In this document: positions 1 through 7,775 of the stretch, in pieces | How the letters are laid out: each line of letters starts with the position of its first letter | Numbering within the stretch: the first letter of the stretch is position 1 | Position numbers and translations under genes: made by a program | The notes under the pieces: model-generated | What the model was told of the DNA's origin: nothing | The model's database searches: none | Seen by the model: the letters and a program-made list of their open reading frames with translations, nothing else | Origin: Mycobacterium marseillense | GTDB taxonomy: Bacteria > Actinomycetota > Actinomycetes > Mycobacteriales > Mycobacteriaceae | Direction: 5' to 3' | DNA: 64,000 bases | NCBI RefSeq assembly: GCF_010731675.1 | Contig: NZ_AP022584.1 | Location: 1,488,001-1,552,000 of the forward strand

Positions 1-1041
1 GGGCTGGCGGTCATCTTCTCCTACGTGTGGGGCGTCCGCGTGGGCGGCCTTTTCACCGCGCTGGGCGTGACCTCAGTGGTGATCGGGCTGATGCTGCAGA
101 ATTCCGTCGGCCAGATCGTGTCGGGGCTGTTCATGTTGTTCGAGCAGCCCTTCCGCATCGGCGACTGGCTGGACACCCCGGCGGCGCGGGGCCGCATCGT
201 GGAGGCCAACTGGCGCTCCGTCCACATCCAGACCGGCCGCGGACTACAGATCACCCCGAACTCGGTGCTGGCCACCACCTCGTTCACCAACCTCAGCCGC
301 CCACCCGGTGGTCACCAATTGGCCATCACCACAACGTTTTCCGAGGTTGACCCGCCCGACCGGGTGTGCGCACTGCTGGAACGAGTGGCCAACGCGTTGC
401 CGCAGCGCAGGCCCAACGCGGTGGCCGCCGCGGCGCCCGCCGGGGGTGTCGACTACCTCCTCACCGTCGGGTTGAAGTCGCCCGCTGACGATTCCGCCGC
501 GCAAGCGACGTTTCTGCGCTGGCTCTGGTATGGCGCGCGGCGCGAGGGCCTGCGCCTGGATGGTGCCGAAGACGACATCTCGACGACCGAACACATCGAA
601 AAGGCTTTACGGACAGTGGTGGCGCCGGCGTTGCGGCTGAGCCCATCGGATCAGCAGTCGTTGGTGTCGCACGCCAGAATCGTTCGCTACGGGGCGAACG
701 AGATCGTCGAGCACGCCGGCCGGGTCCCCGAGAAGATGACGTTTCTGCTCGCGGGCGGAGTACGGTTGAGCGCCACCGCCAAGGACGGAACGACGGTCGC
801 GGCCGGCGGCCTGGACGAGGGCTCGTTCCTGGGAGTGACCGCGCTGACCCGGCAGCCCAACCTGGCTGACGCGCAGGCGGTCGACGAGGTCACCGCTTTG
901 GAAATCGACCGCGATCGCCTCGTCGAATTGGTGACGGGCAAGCCGTTGTTGTTGCAGGACCTCGGTCGCGCCATCGACGAACGACGCGCCCGAGTGCAGG
1001 AGGCCATGGCAAGGGGCGAGTTCGCGCTGTCGGGCGGCTAG
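1..1041 (+). CDS. MscS-type mechanosensitive channel with cyclic-nucleotide-binding domain (5' truncated)
   Basis: The reading frame is open from base 1, so the N-terminal membrane part lies outside the window. The first ~35 residues are the last pore-lining helix (LGVTSVVIGLMLQNSVGQ), followed by the MscS beta domain (FRIGDWL, then a WRSVHIQT segment and ITPNSVL). From about residue 210 a cyclic-NMP/Crp-type effector domain follows (RYGANEIVEHAG, FLLAGGVRLSA, GSFLGVTALT, ALEIDRDRLVELV). The combination of MscS channel and C-terminal CNMP domain resembles M. tuberculosis Rv2434c. It is expected to be an inner-membrane channel whose gating or opening is tuned by a small ligand or by tension. 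Whether the domain binds cAMP cannot be judged; the usual phosphate-binding Arg motif is not obvious. The stop is at 1039-1041 and the next gene is convergent. Confidence 0.85.
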   Translation, partial: GLAVIFSYVWGVRVGGLFTALGVTSVVIGLMLQNSVGQIVSGLFMLFEQPFRIGDWLDTPAARGRIVEANWRSVHIQTGRGLQITPNSVLATTSFTNLSRPPGGHQLAITTTFSEVDPPDRVCALLERVANALPQRRPNAVAAAAPAGGVDYLLTVGLKSPADDSAAQATFLRWLWYGARREGLRLDGAEDDISTTEHIEKALRTVVAPALRLSPSDQQSLVSHARIVRYGANEIVEHAGRVPEKMTFLLAGGVRLSATAKDGTTVAAGGLDEGSFLGVTALTRQPNLADAQAVDEVTALEIDRDRLVELVTGKPLLLQDLGRAIDERRARVQEAMARGEFALSGG

Positions 1042-1110
1042 TGAGCCGGGTGGCGACGAAGCGCTGCGACGGCTGATGTCCCGGCGGGGCACCAGATCCA
1101 GAGGGCGATG

Positions 1111-1620
1111 TCAGGTGGGGTCTGGCGTCCATGGGCGCAGTCGGGGGAACCACGCGGGCACCGCCTGCACATAGGCCTGGTATTGGGGCCCGAATTGGCG
1201 CTGCAGGGTGGGTTCTTCGTACCAGCGCACGAACGATGCCGTCACCGCCCACATCACCGCGGCGTAGATGAGCGCGCCGAGACTGCCGAACAGCAGGGCT
1301 TGGCCGACAATGACTACCAGCAGGCCGACATACATCGGATTGCGCACATACCGGTTGAATCCACTGACGACGAGTCGTCGAGGCGCAGCGACGGGTAGCG
1401 GGGTGCCACCCGCCTTGGCGAACTCCACGAACGCCGACAGCACCGGCACCAGGCCCATGCAGATCAACAGCACGCCAACGATTTGGGCGATCACCCAATG
1501 CCCGAGCGGCTGATGGCACTGCCAGCCGGTGATCAGCCAGGGGATCAGTCCAGCGACGGTCCCCGGGGCGACGAGAAAAAACGCCGCACTGCCTAGCGCC
1601 GCAGTCGTTGTACGCATCAT
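1111..1620 (-). CDS. Isoprenylcysteine carboxyl methyltransferase (ICMT/PEMT)-family membrane methyltransferase
   Basis: A 169-residue protein with about four hydrophobic segments and the family signature of ICMT/PEMT methyltransferases near the C-terminus: NRYVRNPMYVG, then a membrane segment, then an RWYEEPTLQRQFGPQYQAY-like region whose EE and Arg/Tyr residues form the SAM-binding part. The substrate is unknown; bacterial members methylate small lipids, thiols or phospholipid head groups. Start choice: an open frame can begin at GTG 1632, but the bases that would code its first residues are a strong Shine-Dalgarno (AAGGAGG) just before two consecutive ATGs (1620 and 1617). Translation from one of these is more likely. 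The gene stands alone, convergent with the channel gene on its downstream side. Confidence 0.75.
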   Translation of the reverse strand: MMRTTTAALGSAAFFLVAPGTVAGLIPWLITGWQCHQPLGHWVIAQIVGVLLICMGLVPVLSAFVEFAKAGGTPLPVAAPRRLVVSGFNRYVRNPMYVGLLVVIVGQALLFGSLGALIYAAVMWAVTASFVRWYEEPTLQRQFGPQYQAYVQAVPAWFPRLRPWTPDPT

Positions 1621-1927
1621 GCCCTCCTTCACTCCGAACCTGCAACCCGGCCGCTCCCAATGGTTTTCACGCCATATACGGTCGCGATGTCAAGCCGCGG
1701 AAAGTCCTGGCATCGCATAACTCCCCGGGTGTGGACTTTCTGCAGATTCAGGCTAACGACACCGACGGAGATAAGTCAACGACCGTAGAATTTCTGCGGA
1801 CTGCACCGAGAGGGACGACGGCCCGGAAAGCCCGACCCGCGGCGCCCGGCTACGCCGCGCTTGCGATCACCACTGGCCCAAAGATGGCGACCCGCTGCGC
1901 CCGGCTACGCCGCGCTTGCGATCACCA
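1621..1927. other. Non-coding stretch upstream of the ICMT-like gene
   Basis: About 300 bases without a convincing gene. The left end carries the Shine-Dalgarno and presumably the promoter of the minus-strand methyltransferase. The right end is taken up by the 55-bp repeat pair listed separately. Short ORFs on both strands here have no recognisable protein character. Confidence 0.5.
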
Positions 1928-1929
1928 CT
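1842..1929. repeat. Two copies of a ~55 bp intergenic repeat (inverted relative to the bioA/bioF array)
   Basis: The core GCGCCCGGCTACGCCGCGCT, continuing with TGCGATCACCACT, occurs at 1842 and again at 1897, a period of 55 bases. Between the two copies lies a GCCCAAAGATGGCGACCC-type spacer. The reverse complement (GTGGTGATCGCAAGCGCGGC, then GTAGCCGGGCG) closely matches the tandem repeat at 4298-4570, so this is the same family in the opposite orientation. The last bases of the second copy supply the stop codon of the LigT-like gene. It resembles the ~53 bp MIRU/VNTR-type intergenic repeats known from M. avium complex genomes. Confidence 0.8.
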
Positions 1930-2437
1930 AGCCGATCAGGTGCTCGGCTTTCTTGTTGCCGTCCCAGCGGCGCAAACCCACGAAGCTGCCCTGGATTTGG
2001 GCGGGCCGGCCCGCGATGCGTAAGGCGCGCCCGAGCTGCGCGCCACCGACCCGGCGGGCCATCGTCACGTGCGCGGTCCATTGGCCGGGCAGGCTGTTGG
2101 GCATCGGGCCGGGCACCAGATGCGGGGCACAGAGCTCGTGCACCCGGGCGTGCAGGGCCAACAGCTCGGCGGACGGCACCACGAGCCGCGCGAAAACCGC
2201 GCTGCCGCGGCCGAACAACACCGGCGCGCCGACGAGGCACCCCAGCGGCAACCGGTTGCTCAGGGGGACCAGCAGCGCGTCGACGTCGGCGGCGATGCCT
2301 TCGGCCACCGCCAGCGTCACGTGCGGCCGGCTGGCCGGCGCCTGGCTGGGAATTCCCGCCGCGGCCAACGCTTCCCAGCTGGTGCGGATCGCGGCCTCGG
2401 TGTCGCGGTCGAAGATCAGCTCGATGGAGTGAACCAT
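1928..2437 (-). CDS. 2'-5' RNA ligase/cyclic phosphodiesterase (LigT-like 2H) family protein, Rv1571 homologue
   Basis: A 169-residue protein with the two histidine motifs of the 2H phosphoesterase superfamily: RPHVTLAVAEG near residue 38 and WTAHVTMARR near residue 123. The family cleaves or forms 2'-5' or cyclic phosphodiester bonds in RNA or nucleotides; the substrate here is unknown. The position directly after bioD is that of Rv1571 in M. tuberculosis. A longer frame opens upstream at 2632, but ATG 2437 (MVHSIEL) is preferred because it overlaps the bioD stop codon by one base (TGATG), which implies translational coupling. It is the last gene of the biotin cluster, and its stop lies inside the 55-bp repeat pair. 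Confidence 0.8.
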   Translation of the reverse strand: MVHSIELIFDRDTEAAIRTSWEALAAAGIPSQAPASRPHVTLAVAEGIAADVDALLVPLSNRLPLGCLVGAPVLFGRGSAVFARLVVPSAELLALHARVHELCAPHLVPGPMPNSLPGQWTAHVTMARRVGGAQLGRALRIAGRPAQIQGSFVGLRRWDGNKKAEHLIG

Positions 2438-3117
2438 CAGCCGGCCAGCGTGGCGATCCAGTCGCGGTCGAAGGCGTTGGCGCACAGTGCCGCGAAGGCG
2501 GCCGCGTCCAGCGACGCCGCGCCGGCGGGCAGCGCGGCGCGCACCGCGGCCAACCGGGCCAGCGCGGATCGATTGGACGTCTCCACAACCCCCGGACGCT
2601 GCGGCCAGGCGCCGATCACCAGCCCGGCACACGAAAGATTATGCGCGACAAGTGATTCCAGTGTCAGCGCGGTGTGGTTGAGGGTGCCCAGCGACGGGCT
2701 GACCACAACCAGCACCGCCGCGCCGAGCGCGACAGCGAGATCGCGTGCCGTGACACCGTTTTCGCCGAGTTCGACCAGCAGCCCACCGGCGCCCTCGACC
2801 AGCGTCAGCCGGCCCGGCCGGTCCAGCTCGCCGATGAGCGCGAGCAGCTGCTCGCGGGTGGGCAACGGCATCCCGGCCTGCTCCGCCGCGGCCACCGGCG
2901 CCAGCGGTTGCGGATAGCGGGCCAGCCCGGCCAGATGGGTCGCCCCGGACAGCCGGCCGACCTCCGCGAGGTCGTCGTCGCCGGAGTCGGTGCCGGTCTG
3001 GACCGGTTTGCACACCGCCACGTCGATGCCGGCCTGGCGAGCGTGGCAGGCCAGCGCCGCGGTGACGACCGTCTTGCCGACCCCGGTGTCGGTGCCGGTG
3101 ACGACGAGGACCGTCAC
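2437..3117 (-). CDS. bioD: Dethiobiotin synthetase
   Basis: A 226-residue protein that closes the ureido ring of biotin: 7,8-diaminopelargonate + CO2 + ATP gives dethiobiotin. It begins [16 protein letters not shown], whose P-loop is the BioD signature (GTDTGVGKT), followed by the substrate/metal-binding CKPVQTG. The [10 protein letters not shown] segment near residue 107 is the second conserved BioD motif. Length and sequence agree with mycobacterial BioD (Rv1570). Only nine bases separate it from the bioF stop upstream, and its own stop overlaps the start of the LigT-like gene, so bioF-bioD-ligT is very likely one transcript. Confidence 0.95.
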   Translation of the reverse strand: MTVLVVTGTDTGVGKTVVTAALACHARQAGIDVAVCKPVQTGTDSGDDDLAEVGRLSGATHLAGLARYPQPLAPVAAAEQAGMPLPTREQLLALIGELDRPGRLTLVEGAGGLLVELGENGVTARDLAVALGAAVLVVVSPSLGTLNHTALTLESLVAHNLSCAGLVIGAWPQRPGVVETSNRSALARLAAVRAALPAGAASLDAAAFAALCANAFDRDWIATLAG

Positions 3118-3126
3118 CGGTATGCC

Positions 3127-4284
3127 CTAGCCAAGCGCGGCAAGCACATCGGTCAGCACGCGGCGCGCGACCTCCAGCTCGTCGGCGTCCAGCGAGGCGC
3201 GTGCGGTCAGCCGCAGCCGCGAGGTGCCAGCGGGCACGGTCGGCGGCCGGAAGCATCCGACGCGCACACCGGCGTCCAGGCAGGCAGTCGCGGCGGCCAC
3301 CGCCACGTCCGGGTCGCCCAGGATCACCGACACGACCGCCGACTGCGGCACCTCGAGCACGCCGCAGACTTCGGCGAGGATGGCGGCGTGGCGCAGCACC
3401 GCGTCCGCACGCCACGGTTCGGCCCGCAACACGCCGAGCGCGGCGCGTGCCGCGCCCACCGCCGCGGGGGCCACGCCGGTGTCGAAGATGAACGTGCGCG
3501 CCGCGTCGATCAGGTGGGCCCGCACCGACTCCGGCCCGAGCACCGCGCCGCCCTGGCTGCCCAGCGCCTTGGACAGCGTGGTGGTCATGACCACGTCGGG
3601 CGCGCCGGCCAGCCCGACCTCGTGCAGCAGCCCGCGCCCACCGCCGCGCACCCCGAGGCCGTGCGCCTCGTCGACGATGAGCAGGGCACGGTGCCGGCGG
3701 CACACGTCGTGCAGCTCCCGCAGCGGCGCCAGCGCGCCGTCGGTGCTGAACACCGACTCGGTGATGACGACCGCGCGTTCCTCGGCGCGCGCCCGCAGCG
3801 CCGCTTCCACGGCGCCGACGTCGCGATGCGGCGTCACCGCCACCCGCGCCCGCGACAGGCGGCAGGCGTCGACCAGCGAGGCGTGCGAGAACTCGTCCGA
3901 CACCACCAGCGAGCCCCGGCCGGACAGGCCGACGACGGCCCCCAGATTGGCCGCATATCCCGAGGAGAACAGCAATCCCGCGGCCGCCCCGACGTAGTCG
4001 GCGAGCTCGGCCTCGAATTCCTCGTGCAGTTCGGTGTCGCCGGTGACCAGGCGGGACCCGGTCGCCCCGGCGCCCCACATGCGCAGCGCGGCGACCCCGC
4101 CGTCGATCACGTCGGGATGTTGGGAAAGCCCCAGGTAGTCGTTGGAGGCCAGGTCCAGCTCGGTAGCCACGGCGGGGCGCGGCCGCAGCGAGCGGCGCAG
4201 CCCGGCCTCGCGGCGCTGCCGTTCCACCGCGTCCAGCCAGGCCAGGGGGGAAACGTCGATCGGTGCCCGCGGGGAGGCGTTCAT
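3127..4284 (-). CDS. bioF: 8-amino-7-oxononanoate synthase (KAPA synthase)
   Basis: A 385-residue PLP enzyme of the alpha-oxoamine synthase family; it condenses pimeloyl-ACP/CoA with alanine in biotin synthesis. Visible landmarks are ASNDYLGLS near the N-terminus, GAGATGSRLVTG, FSSGYAANLG, the aspartate of VDEAHGLGV that contacts the PLP pyridine nitrogen, and the Schiff-base lysine in TTTLSKALGSQGG. Length matches BioF1 (Rv1569). It sits nine bases upstream of bioD. The distance to bioA is unusually long, about 310 bases, because a tandem repeat array fills the gap, so in this strain bioF may need its own promoter or depend on read-through of the repeat. Confidence 0.95.
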   Translation of the reverse strand: MNASPRAPIDVSPLAWLDAVERQRREAGLRRSLRPRPAVATELDLASNDYLGLSQHPDVIDGGVAALRMWGAGATGSRLVTGDTELHEEFEAELADYVGAAAGLLFSSGYAANLGAVVGLSGRGSLVVSDEFSHASLVDACRLSRARVAVTPHRDVGAVEAALRARAEERAVVITESVFSTDGALAPLRELHDVCRRHRALLIVDEAHGLGVRGGGRGLLHEVGLAGAPDVVMTTTLSKALGSQGGAVLGPESVRAHLIDAARTFIFDTGVAPAAVGAARAALGVLRAEPWRADAVLRHAAILAEVCGVLEVPQSAVVSVILGDPDVAVAAATACLDAGVRVGCFRPPTVPAGTSRLRLTARASLDADELEVARRVLTDVLAALG

Positions 4285-4297
4285 AGGCGTTCAGCGT

Positions 4298-4594
4298 AGT
4301 GGCGATCGCCAGCGCGGCGACGCCGGGCGCAGCGGGTCGCCACCATCGGTGTCAGTGGCGATCGCCAGCGCGGCGACGCCGGGCGCAGCGGGTCGCCACC
4401 ATCGGCGTCAGTGGCGATCGCCAGCGCGGCGACGCCGGGCGCAGCGGGTCGCCACCATCGGCGTCAGTGGCGATCGCCAGTGCGGCCGCGGCCACCGCCA
4501 GCGTGGCGCAGCCGGGCGCAGCGGTCGCCGCATAGTCCAAGCCGGGCGCAGCGGTCGCCGCATAGTCCAGGCGCAGCGCAGCGGGTCGGCACCG
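4298..4594. repeat. 56-bp tandem repeat array (MIRU/VNTR-like) between bioA and bioF
   Basis: Three nearly identical 56-base units start at 4298, 4354 and 4410, each opening AGTGGCGATCGCCAGCGCGG and continuing through GCCGGGCGCAGCGGGTCGCC and ACCATCGGCGTC. A fourth, diverged unit begins at 4466. After it, a 30-base sub-repeat (GCCGGGCGCAGCGGTCGCCG) occurs at 4511 and 4541, and a last fragment ends at the bioA stop. Units one and two differ at one visible base (GGTGTC versus GGCGTC). There are no spacers between units, so this is not a CRISPR. Each unit also contains short inverted segments (GGCGATCGCC is palindromic), so its RNA would fold. The same family recurs inverted at 1842-1929. Confidence 0.92.
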
Positions 4595-5899
4595 CTAGCC
4601 GACGAGGCGGGCGACCTGCACCATCGCCGAGGTGATCCGGGAGATCTCGTCGGGCGTACAGATATAGGGCGGCATCGCGTAGACGAGGTTGCGGAACGGG
4701 CGCAGCCAGACGCCGTGATCGAGCGCCGCCGGAGTGGCGACGGCCAGGTCGACGGGCCGGGCGCATTCGATGACGCCGATGGCGCCACGCACCCGGACGT
4801 CGGTCACACCGGGCAGGGCCCGCGCGGATTCGAGGCCGGCGGCCAGCCCGGCGCCGATCTCCGCGACCCGCGACCGCCAGTCCTGCGCGAGCAGCACCTC
4901 GACGCTGGCGACGGAGACCGCGCACGCCAGTGCGTTGGCCATGAACGTGGGCCCATGCATCAGCGCGCCGGCCTCGCCGCCACTAATGGTGTGGGCGATA
5001 TCGGTGGTGCACAGGGTGGCGGCCAGGCTCAGGTAGCCGCCGGTCAGCGCCTTACCGACGCACATGATGTCGGGGCTGACGCCGGCGTGGTCGGCGGCGA
5101 AGAGCTCGCCGGTGCGGCCGAAGCCGGTGGCGATCTCGTCGAAGATCAGCAGCACCTCGTGCCGGCGGCAGATCTCGCGCAGGTCGCGCAGGTACCGGGG
5201 GTCGTGGAAGCGCATGCCGCCGGCGCCCTGCACGACGGGCTCGACGATGACCGCGGCCAGTTCGTCGGCGTGCCGGGCCAGTAGCGCCTCGAACGCCGCG
5301 CTGTAGGCGGCGTCGTAGTCGCGAGGCACCTGCGGGGCGAACACCTGGGCGGCCAGGATGTCCGTCCACAGCGAATGCATGCCGCCATCGGGGTCGCAGA
5401 CGCTCATCGGGGTGAAGGTGTCGCCGTGATAGCCGCCGCGCCAGGTCATCAGCCGGTGCTTGCCGGGCCGGTTGAGGCTGCGCCAGTACTGCAGCGCCAT
5501 CTTGACCGCCACTTCCACCGACACGGACCCGGAGTCGCTGAAGAACACCGTCTCCAGACCGGCTGGGGTGATCTCGACCAGCAGCTGGGCCAGCCGGGCC
5601 GCGGGTTCGTGGGTCAGCCCGCCGAACATGACGTGGTTCATCGCGCCGAGCTGAGCGGACAGCGCCGCATCCAGCACCGGGTGCCCATGCCCGTGGATCG
5701 CGGTCCACCAGGAACTCATGGCGTCGAGCGCCTCGACACGCTCGCCGTCGCGGATCAGGGTCAACTGGGCGCCGCGCGCCCCGACGGCGACGACGGGCGC
5801 GATGGATTCGGCGCCGATCGTGCTGTACGGATGCCACAGGTGCGCGGCGTCGATCGCGCTGATCTGCTCGGGCGTGAGCCCGGCCTTCGCCGCGGGCAT
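4595..5899 (-). CDS. bioA: Adenosylmethionine-8-amino-7-oxononanoate aminotransferase (DAPA aminotransferase)
   Basis: A 434-residue class III PLP aminotransferase that converts KAPA to 7,8-diaminopelargonate using SAM as amino donor. Motifs: LWHPYST near residue 22, the WW pair in [47 protein letters not shown], and the Schiff-base lysine in [12 protein letters not shown]. The sequence is very close to M. tuberculosis BioA (437 aa). The open frame extends to 5953, but ATG 5899 ([12 protein letters not shown]) aligns with the M. tuberculosis start. Only 62 bases separate this start from the divergent membrane-protein gene, so both promoters must lie close together or overlap. It is the first gene of the biotin cluster. 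Confidence 0.95.
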   Translation of the reverse strand: MPAAKAGLTPEQISAIDAAHLWHPYSTIGAESIAPVVAVGARGAQLTLIRDGERVEALDAMSSWWTAIHGHGHPVLDAALSAQLGAMNHVMFGGLTHEPAARLAQLLVEITPAGLETVFFSDSGSVSVEVAVKMALQYWRSLNRPGKHRLMTWRGGYHGDTFTPMSVCDPDGGMHSLWTDILAAQVFAPQVPRDYDAAYSAAFEALLARHADELAAVIVEPVVQGAGGMRFHDPRYLRDLREICRRHEVLLIFDEIATGFGRTGELFAADHAGVSPDIMCVGKALTGGYLSLAATLCTTDIAHTISGGEAGALMHGPTFMANALACAVSVASVEVLLAQDWRSRVAEIGAGLAAGLESARALPGVTDVRVRGAIGVIECARPVDLAVATPAALDHGVWLRPFRNLVYAMPPYICTPDEISRITSAMVQVARLVG

Positions 5900-5961
5900 A
5901 GTGATCGAGGGTAGAGCAGCCGATTCGCGCAAAACTGGGCCGTCGGGAAGCATGGGACATC

Positions 5962-6435
5962 ATGGCCACGCCGCAGCAGCCCGACAGCGCAGGGCCCGCG
6001 CCCGATCCGGTCGCCGGCTGGTCCACCGACCCCCACCGCCGGCTGGTGGACTACGACACCGAGGCCCCCGCGGCGCCCCGGGTGATCCGGGTGCGGCTGG
6101 CGGTGTGGGACGTCGTCTGCACCGTGACCCTGCTGGTCCTGCTCGCCGTGCTGGCCACGGCGACGAGCTGGCCGTCGCGGCTTTTCGGCTTCCTGGCGCA
6201 GGTCTGCGCGGACGAGACCTGCGGGCCGGTCCCCTTCGGGCTGGACCTGTACATCCACCCGGTGGTGTGGGGCGGGATCGGGGCGGCCCTGACCGCCGCC
6301 GTCATCGGCCCGGTCGTGTCCCTCCTGAAGGGCTGGTACATGTCGTTCTGGCCGGTCTTGTCCCTGGCGCTGATCATGGTGAGCTCGGCGGCCGGAACGA
6401 TGCTGACCCTGTTCAGCGAACGCTATTGGCTGTGA
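5962..6435 (+). CDS. Small membrane protein, Rv1567c-like
   Basis: A 157-residue protein with a hydrophilic, proline-rich N-terminal ~45 residues and three predicted membrane segments: about residues 46-70 (VWDVVCTVTLLVLLAVLA), 95-120 (VVWGGIGAALTAAVIGPVVS) and 128-150 (FWPVLSLALIMVSSAAGTML). Two cysteines sit in the loop after the first helix (VCADETCG) and could form an extracytoplasmic disulfide. No known catalytic motif is seen. The position between bioA and ripD is that of Rv1567c in M. tuberculosis, which is shorter. Its function is unknown. Confidence 0.7.
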   Translation: MATPQQPDSAGPAPDPVAGWSTDPHRRLVDYDTEAPAAPRVIRVRLAVWDVVCTVTLLVLLAVLATATSWPSRLFGFLAQVCADETCGPVPFGLDLYIHPVVWGGIGAALTAAVIGPVVSLLKGWYMSFWPVLSLALIMVSSAAGTMLTLFSERYWL

Positions 6436-6778
6436 TCGGGCCGCCATCACCATCCCGTGACGGCGCCGCCGCGCCGTAGCCGGCTGAGACCGAAATCACA
6501 ACTGCGCATACGGGATTGGGCCACCCCAATCACCGTCCGGTCACGGTACGACAAAAAATCCCCTGGGGCCCTGGCGGCTAACTCCGTCTGTTGTCAAAGT
6601 GGCTGTTGTGACTGATGTGAATCGGCCGTCTGACGGGCCGGTTCACTTCGCAAGTGCCATGGACGGCGCGGCCCCAGCGTGGGGGTCGTCGCCCGGTCCA
6701 TGAACCGGGGGCGGACGCGCGAGGTCACCGCGTCGAGGCCCAATGAGTGCCTGGAGAGGCCAGGGAAAGGCCAGAAAC
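6436..6778 (+). promoter_or_regulatory. Long structured 5' region of ripD (candidate riboswitch leader)
   Basis: This is 343 bases without a gene, immediately upstream of ripD. It contains two strong hairpins: GTGAATCGGCC (6617-6627) with GGCCGGTTCAC (6636-6646), and CCATGGACGGCG (6657-6668) with CGCCCGGTCCATG (6690-6702), which encloses an inner GGCCCC/GGGGGTC pairing. A GGCGGCTAACTCCG segment just upstream recalls the CUUAACUCCG block of actinobacterial ydaO (c-di-AMP) riboswitches. Those are known upstream of cell-wall hydrolase genes such as rpfA and NlpC/P60 proteins. The GGGCC/GCGG blocks near 6565-6580 could pair with CCGC/GGCCC near 6728-6740 to close the structure. The hairpins are clear; the ydaO identity is only a guess. 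A GGGAAAGG Shine-Dalgarno precedes the start codon. Confidence 0.45.
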
Positions 6779-7675
6779 ATGAAACGCATCTACGCCTTCG
6801 CGATCGGTTTGGCCCTGCTCGGGGCGCCGATGGTGGTTTCCACCGTCGCGACCGCCGACCCGGGCGCCAGGTCGATGGACTATCAGCAGGCCACCGACGT
6901 GGTGATCGCCCGCGGTCTGTCGCAGCGCGGTGTGCCGTTCTCCTGGGCCGGGGGCGGCATCAACGGCCCCACCCGCGGCACCGGCACCGGTATCAACACC
7001 GTCGGCTTCGACGCCTCGGGGCTGATGCAGTACGCGTACGCGGGCGCGGGCGTCAAGCTGCCGCGTTCCTCCGGGGCGATCTACCGGGTCGGCCAGAAGG
7101 TACTGCCGCAGCAGGCCCGCAAGGGTGACCTGATCTTCTACGGCCCCGAGGGCACCCAGAGCGTCGCGATGTACCTGGGCAACAACCAGATGCTCGAGGT
7201 CGGTGACGTGGTACAGGTCTCGCCGGTGCGCGCCAACGGCATGACCCCCTACATGGTCCGGATCCTCGGGGCTTCCGCGGCGACGCCGCAGGCCCCGGCG
7301 CAGCAGCTGCCCACCCAGCAGGCCCCGCTGCAGCAAACGCCGGCGCAACAGGCCCCGGCGCAGCAGTCGCCGTTCACCCAAGCGCCGCAGCAGCAACTGC
7401 CCACCCAGCAGGCGCCGCTTCAGCAGGTTCCGGCCCAACAGGTCCCGACGCAACAGGGCCCGACGCAACAGTCCCCGCTGCAACAGGTCCCCACGCAACA
7501 GGCGCCGTTGCAACAGCTCCCGACGCAACAGGCGCCGGCGCAGCAAGTGCCGACCCAGCGCGCCCCGCTGCAGCTGGCACCCACGCAGCAGGCGCCGTTG
7601 CAGCAGGCTCCCCTGCAGCAGCTGCCCGCCCAGCAGGCCCCATTGCAGCCGGCCGGCGCCGGTCTCACCCGGTAA
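6779..7675 (+). CDS. ripD: RipD, secreted NlpC/P60-fold peptidoglycan-binding protein without catalytic residues
   Basis: A 298-residue secreted protein. The signal peptide is residues 1-27 (MKRIYAFAIGLALLGAPMVV, cleavage after ATA). An NlpC/P60 domain covers about 35-165. The catalytic Cys of the usual DCSGL motif is Ala79 (FDASGLMQYAYAG), and the His of the usual HVAIYLG motif is Ser128 (SVAMYLGNNQ), so hydrolase activity is not expected. Published work on M. tuberculosis RipD describes a peptidoglycan-binding, non-hydrolysing protein with the same losses. From about residue 169 to 290 the protein is a pentapeptide-type repeat rich in Gln, Pro and Ala (variants of APLQQ and PTQQ). ATG 6779 is chosen over the in-frame upstream ATG because the signal peptide begins there. 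A long structured leader precedes it. Confidence 0.92.
   Translation: MKRIYAFAIGLALLGAPMVVSTVATADPGARSMDYQQATDVVIARGLSQRGVPFSWAGGGINGPTRGTGTGINTVGFDASGLMQYAYAGAGVKLPRSSGAIYRVGQKVLPQQARKGDLIFYGPEGTQSVAMYLGNNQMLEVGDVVQVSPVRANGMTPYMVRILGASAATPQAPAQQLPTQQAPLQQTPAQQAPAQQSPFTQAPQQQLPTQQAPLQQVPAQQVPTQQGPTQQSPLQQVPTQQAPLQQLPTQQAPAQQVPTQRAPLQLAPTQQAPLQQAPLQQLPAQQAPLQPAGAGLTR
7285..7650 (+). repeat. Coding repeat: Pro/Gln/Ala pentapeptide tract of RipD
   Basis: About two dozen degenerate 15-base units encode pentapeptides of the type xPxQQ (APLQQ, PTQQA, PAQQV). The tract is glutamine-rich and gives RipD an extended, low-complexity C-terminal tail, probably a cell-wall spanning or binding segment. Codon-level variation between units shows that the array is old rather than freshly expanded, but the unit number is likely to vary between strains. 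The complementary strand is open and cysteine-rich by accident. Confidence 0.85.
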
Positions 7676-7775
7676 TTTCCCCGGTCGTCCGCTGCCTTCC
7701 GACACCCGCCACTCGCCCCCCCGCCGCGCGCGATGGGGAATGGGTGGCGGGTTTTGGGTAAATTAGCGGTCGATC

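Noticed and set aside
4298..4594. Possible CRISPR array
   Set aside because: The 56-base units abut directly with no unique spacers, and no cas genes are present.
7420..7668. Cysteine-rich minus-strand frame (C and G every few residues) resembling a metallothionein
   Set aside because: It is the complement of the RipD glutamine/proline repeat: CAG/GCA codons read backwards give Cys and Ala. It has no start signal.
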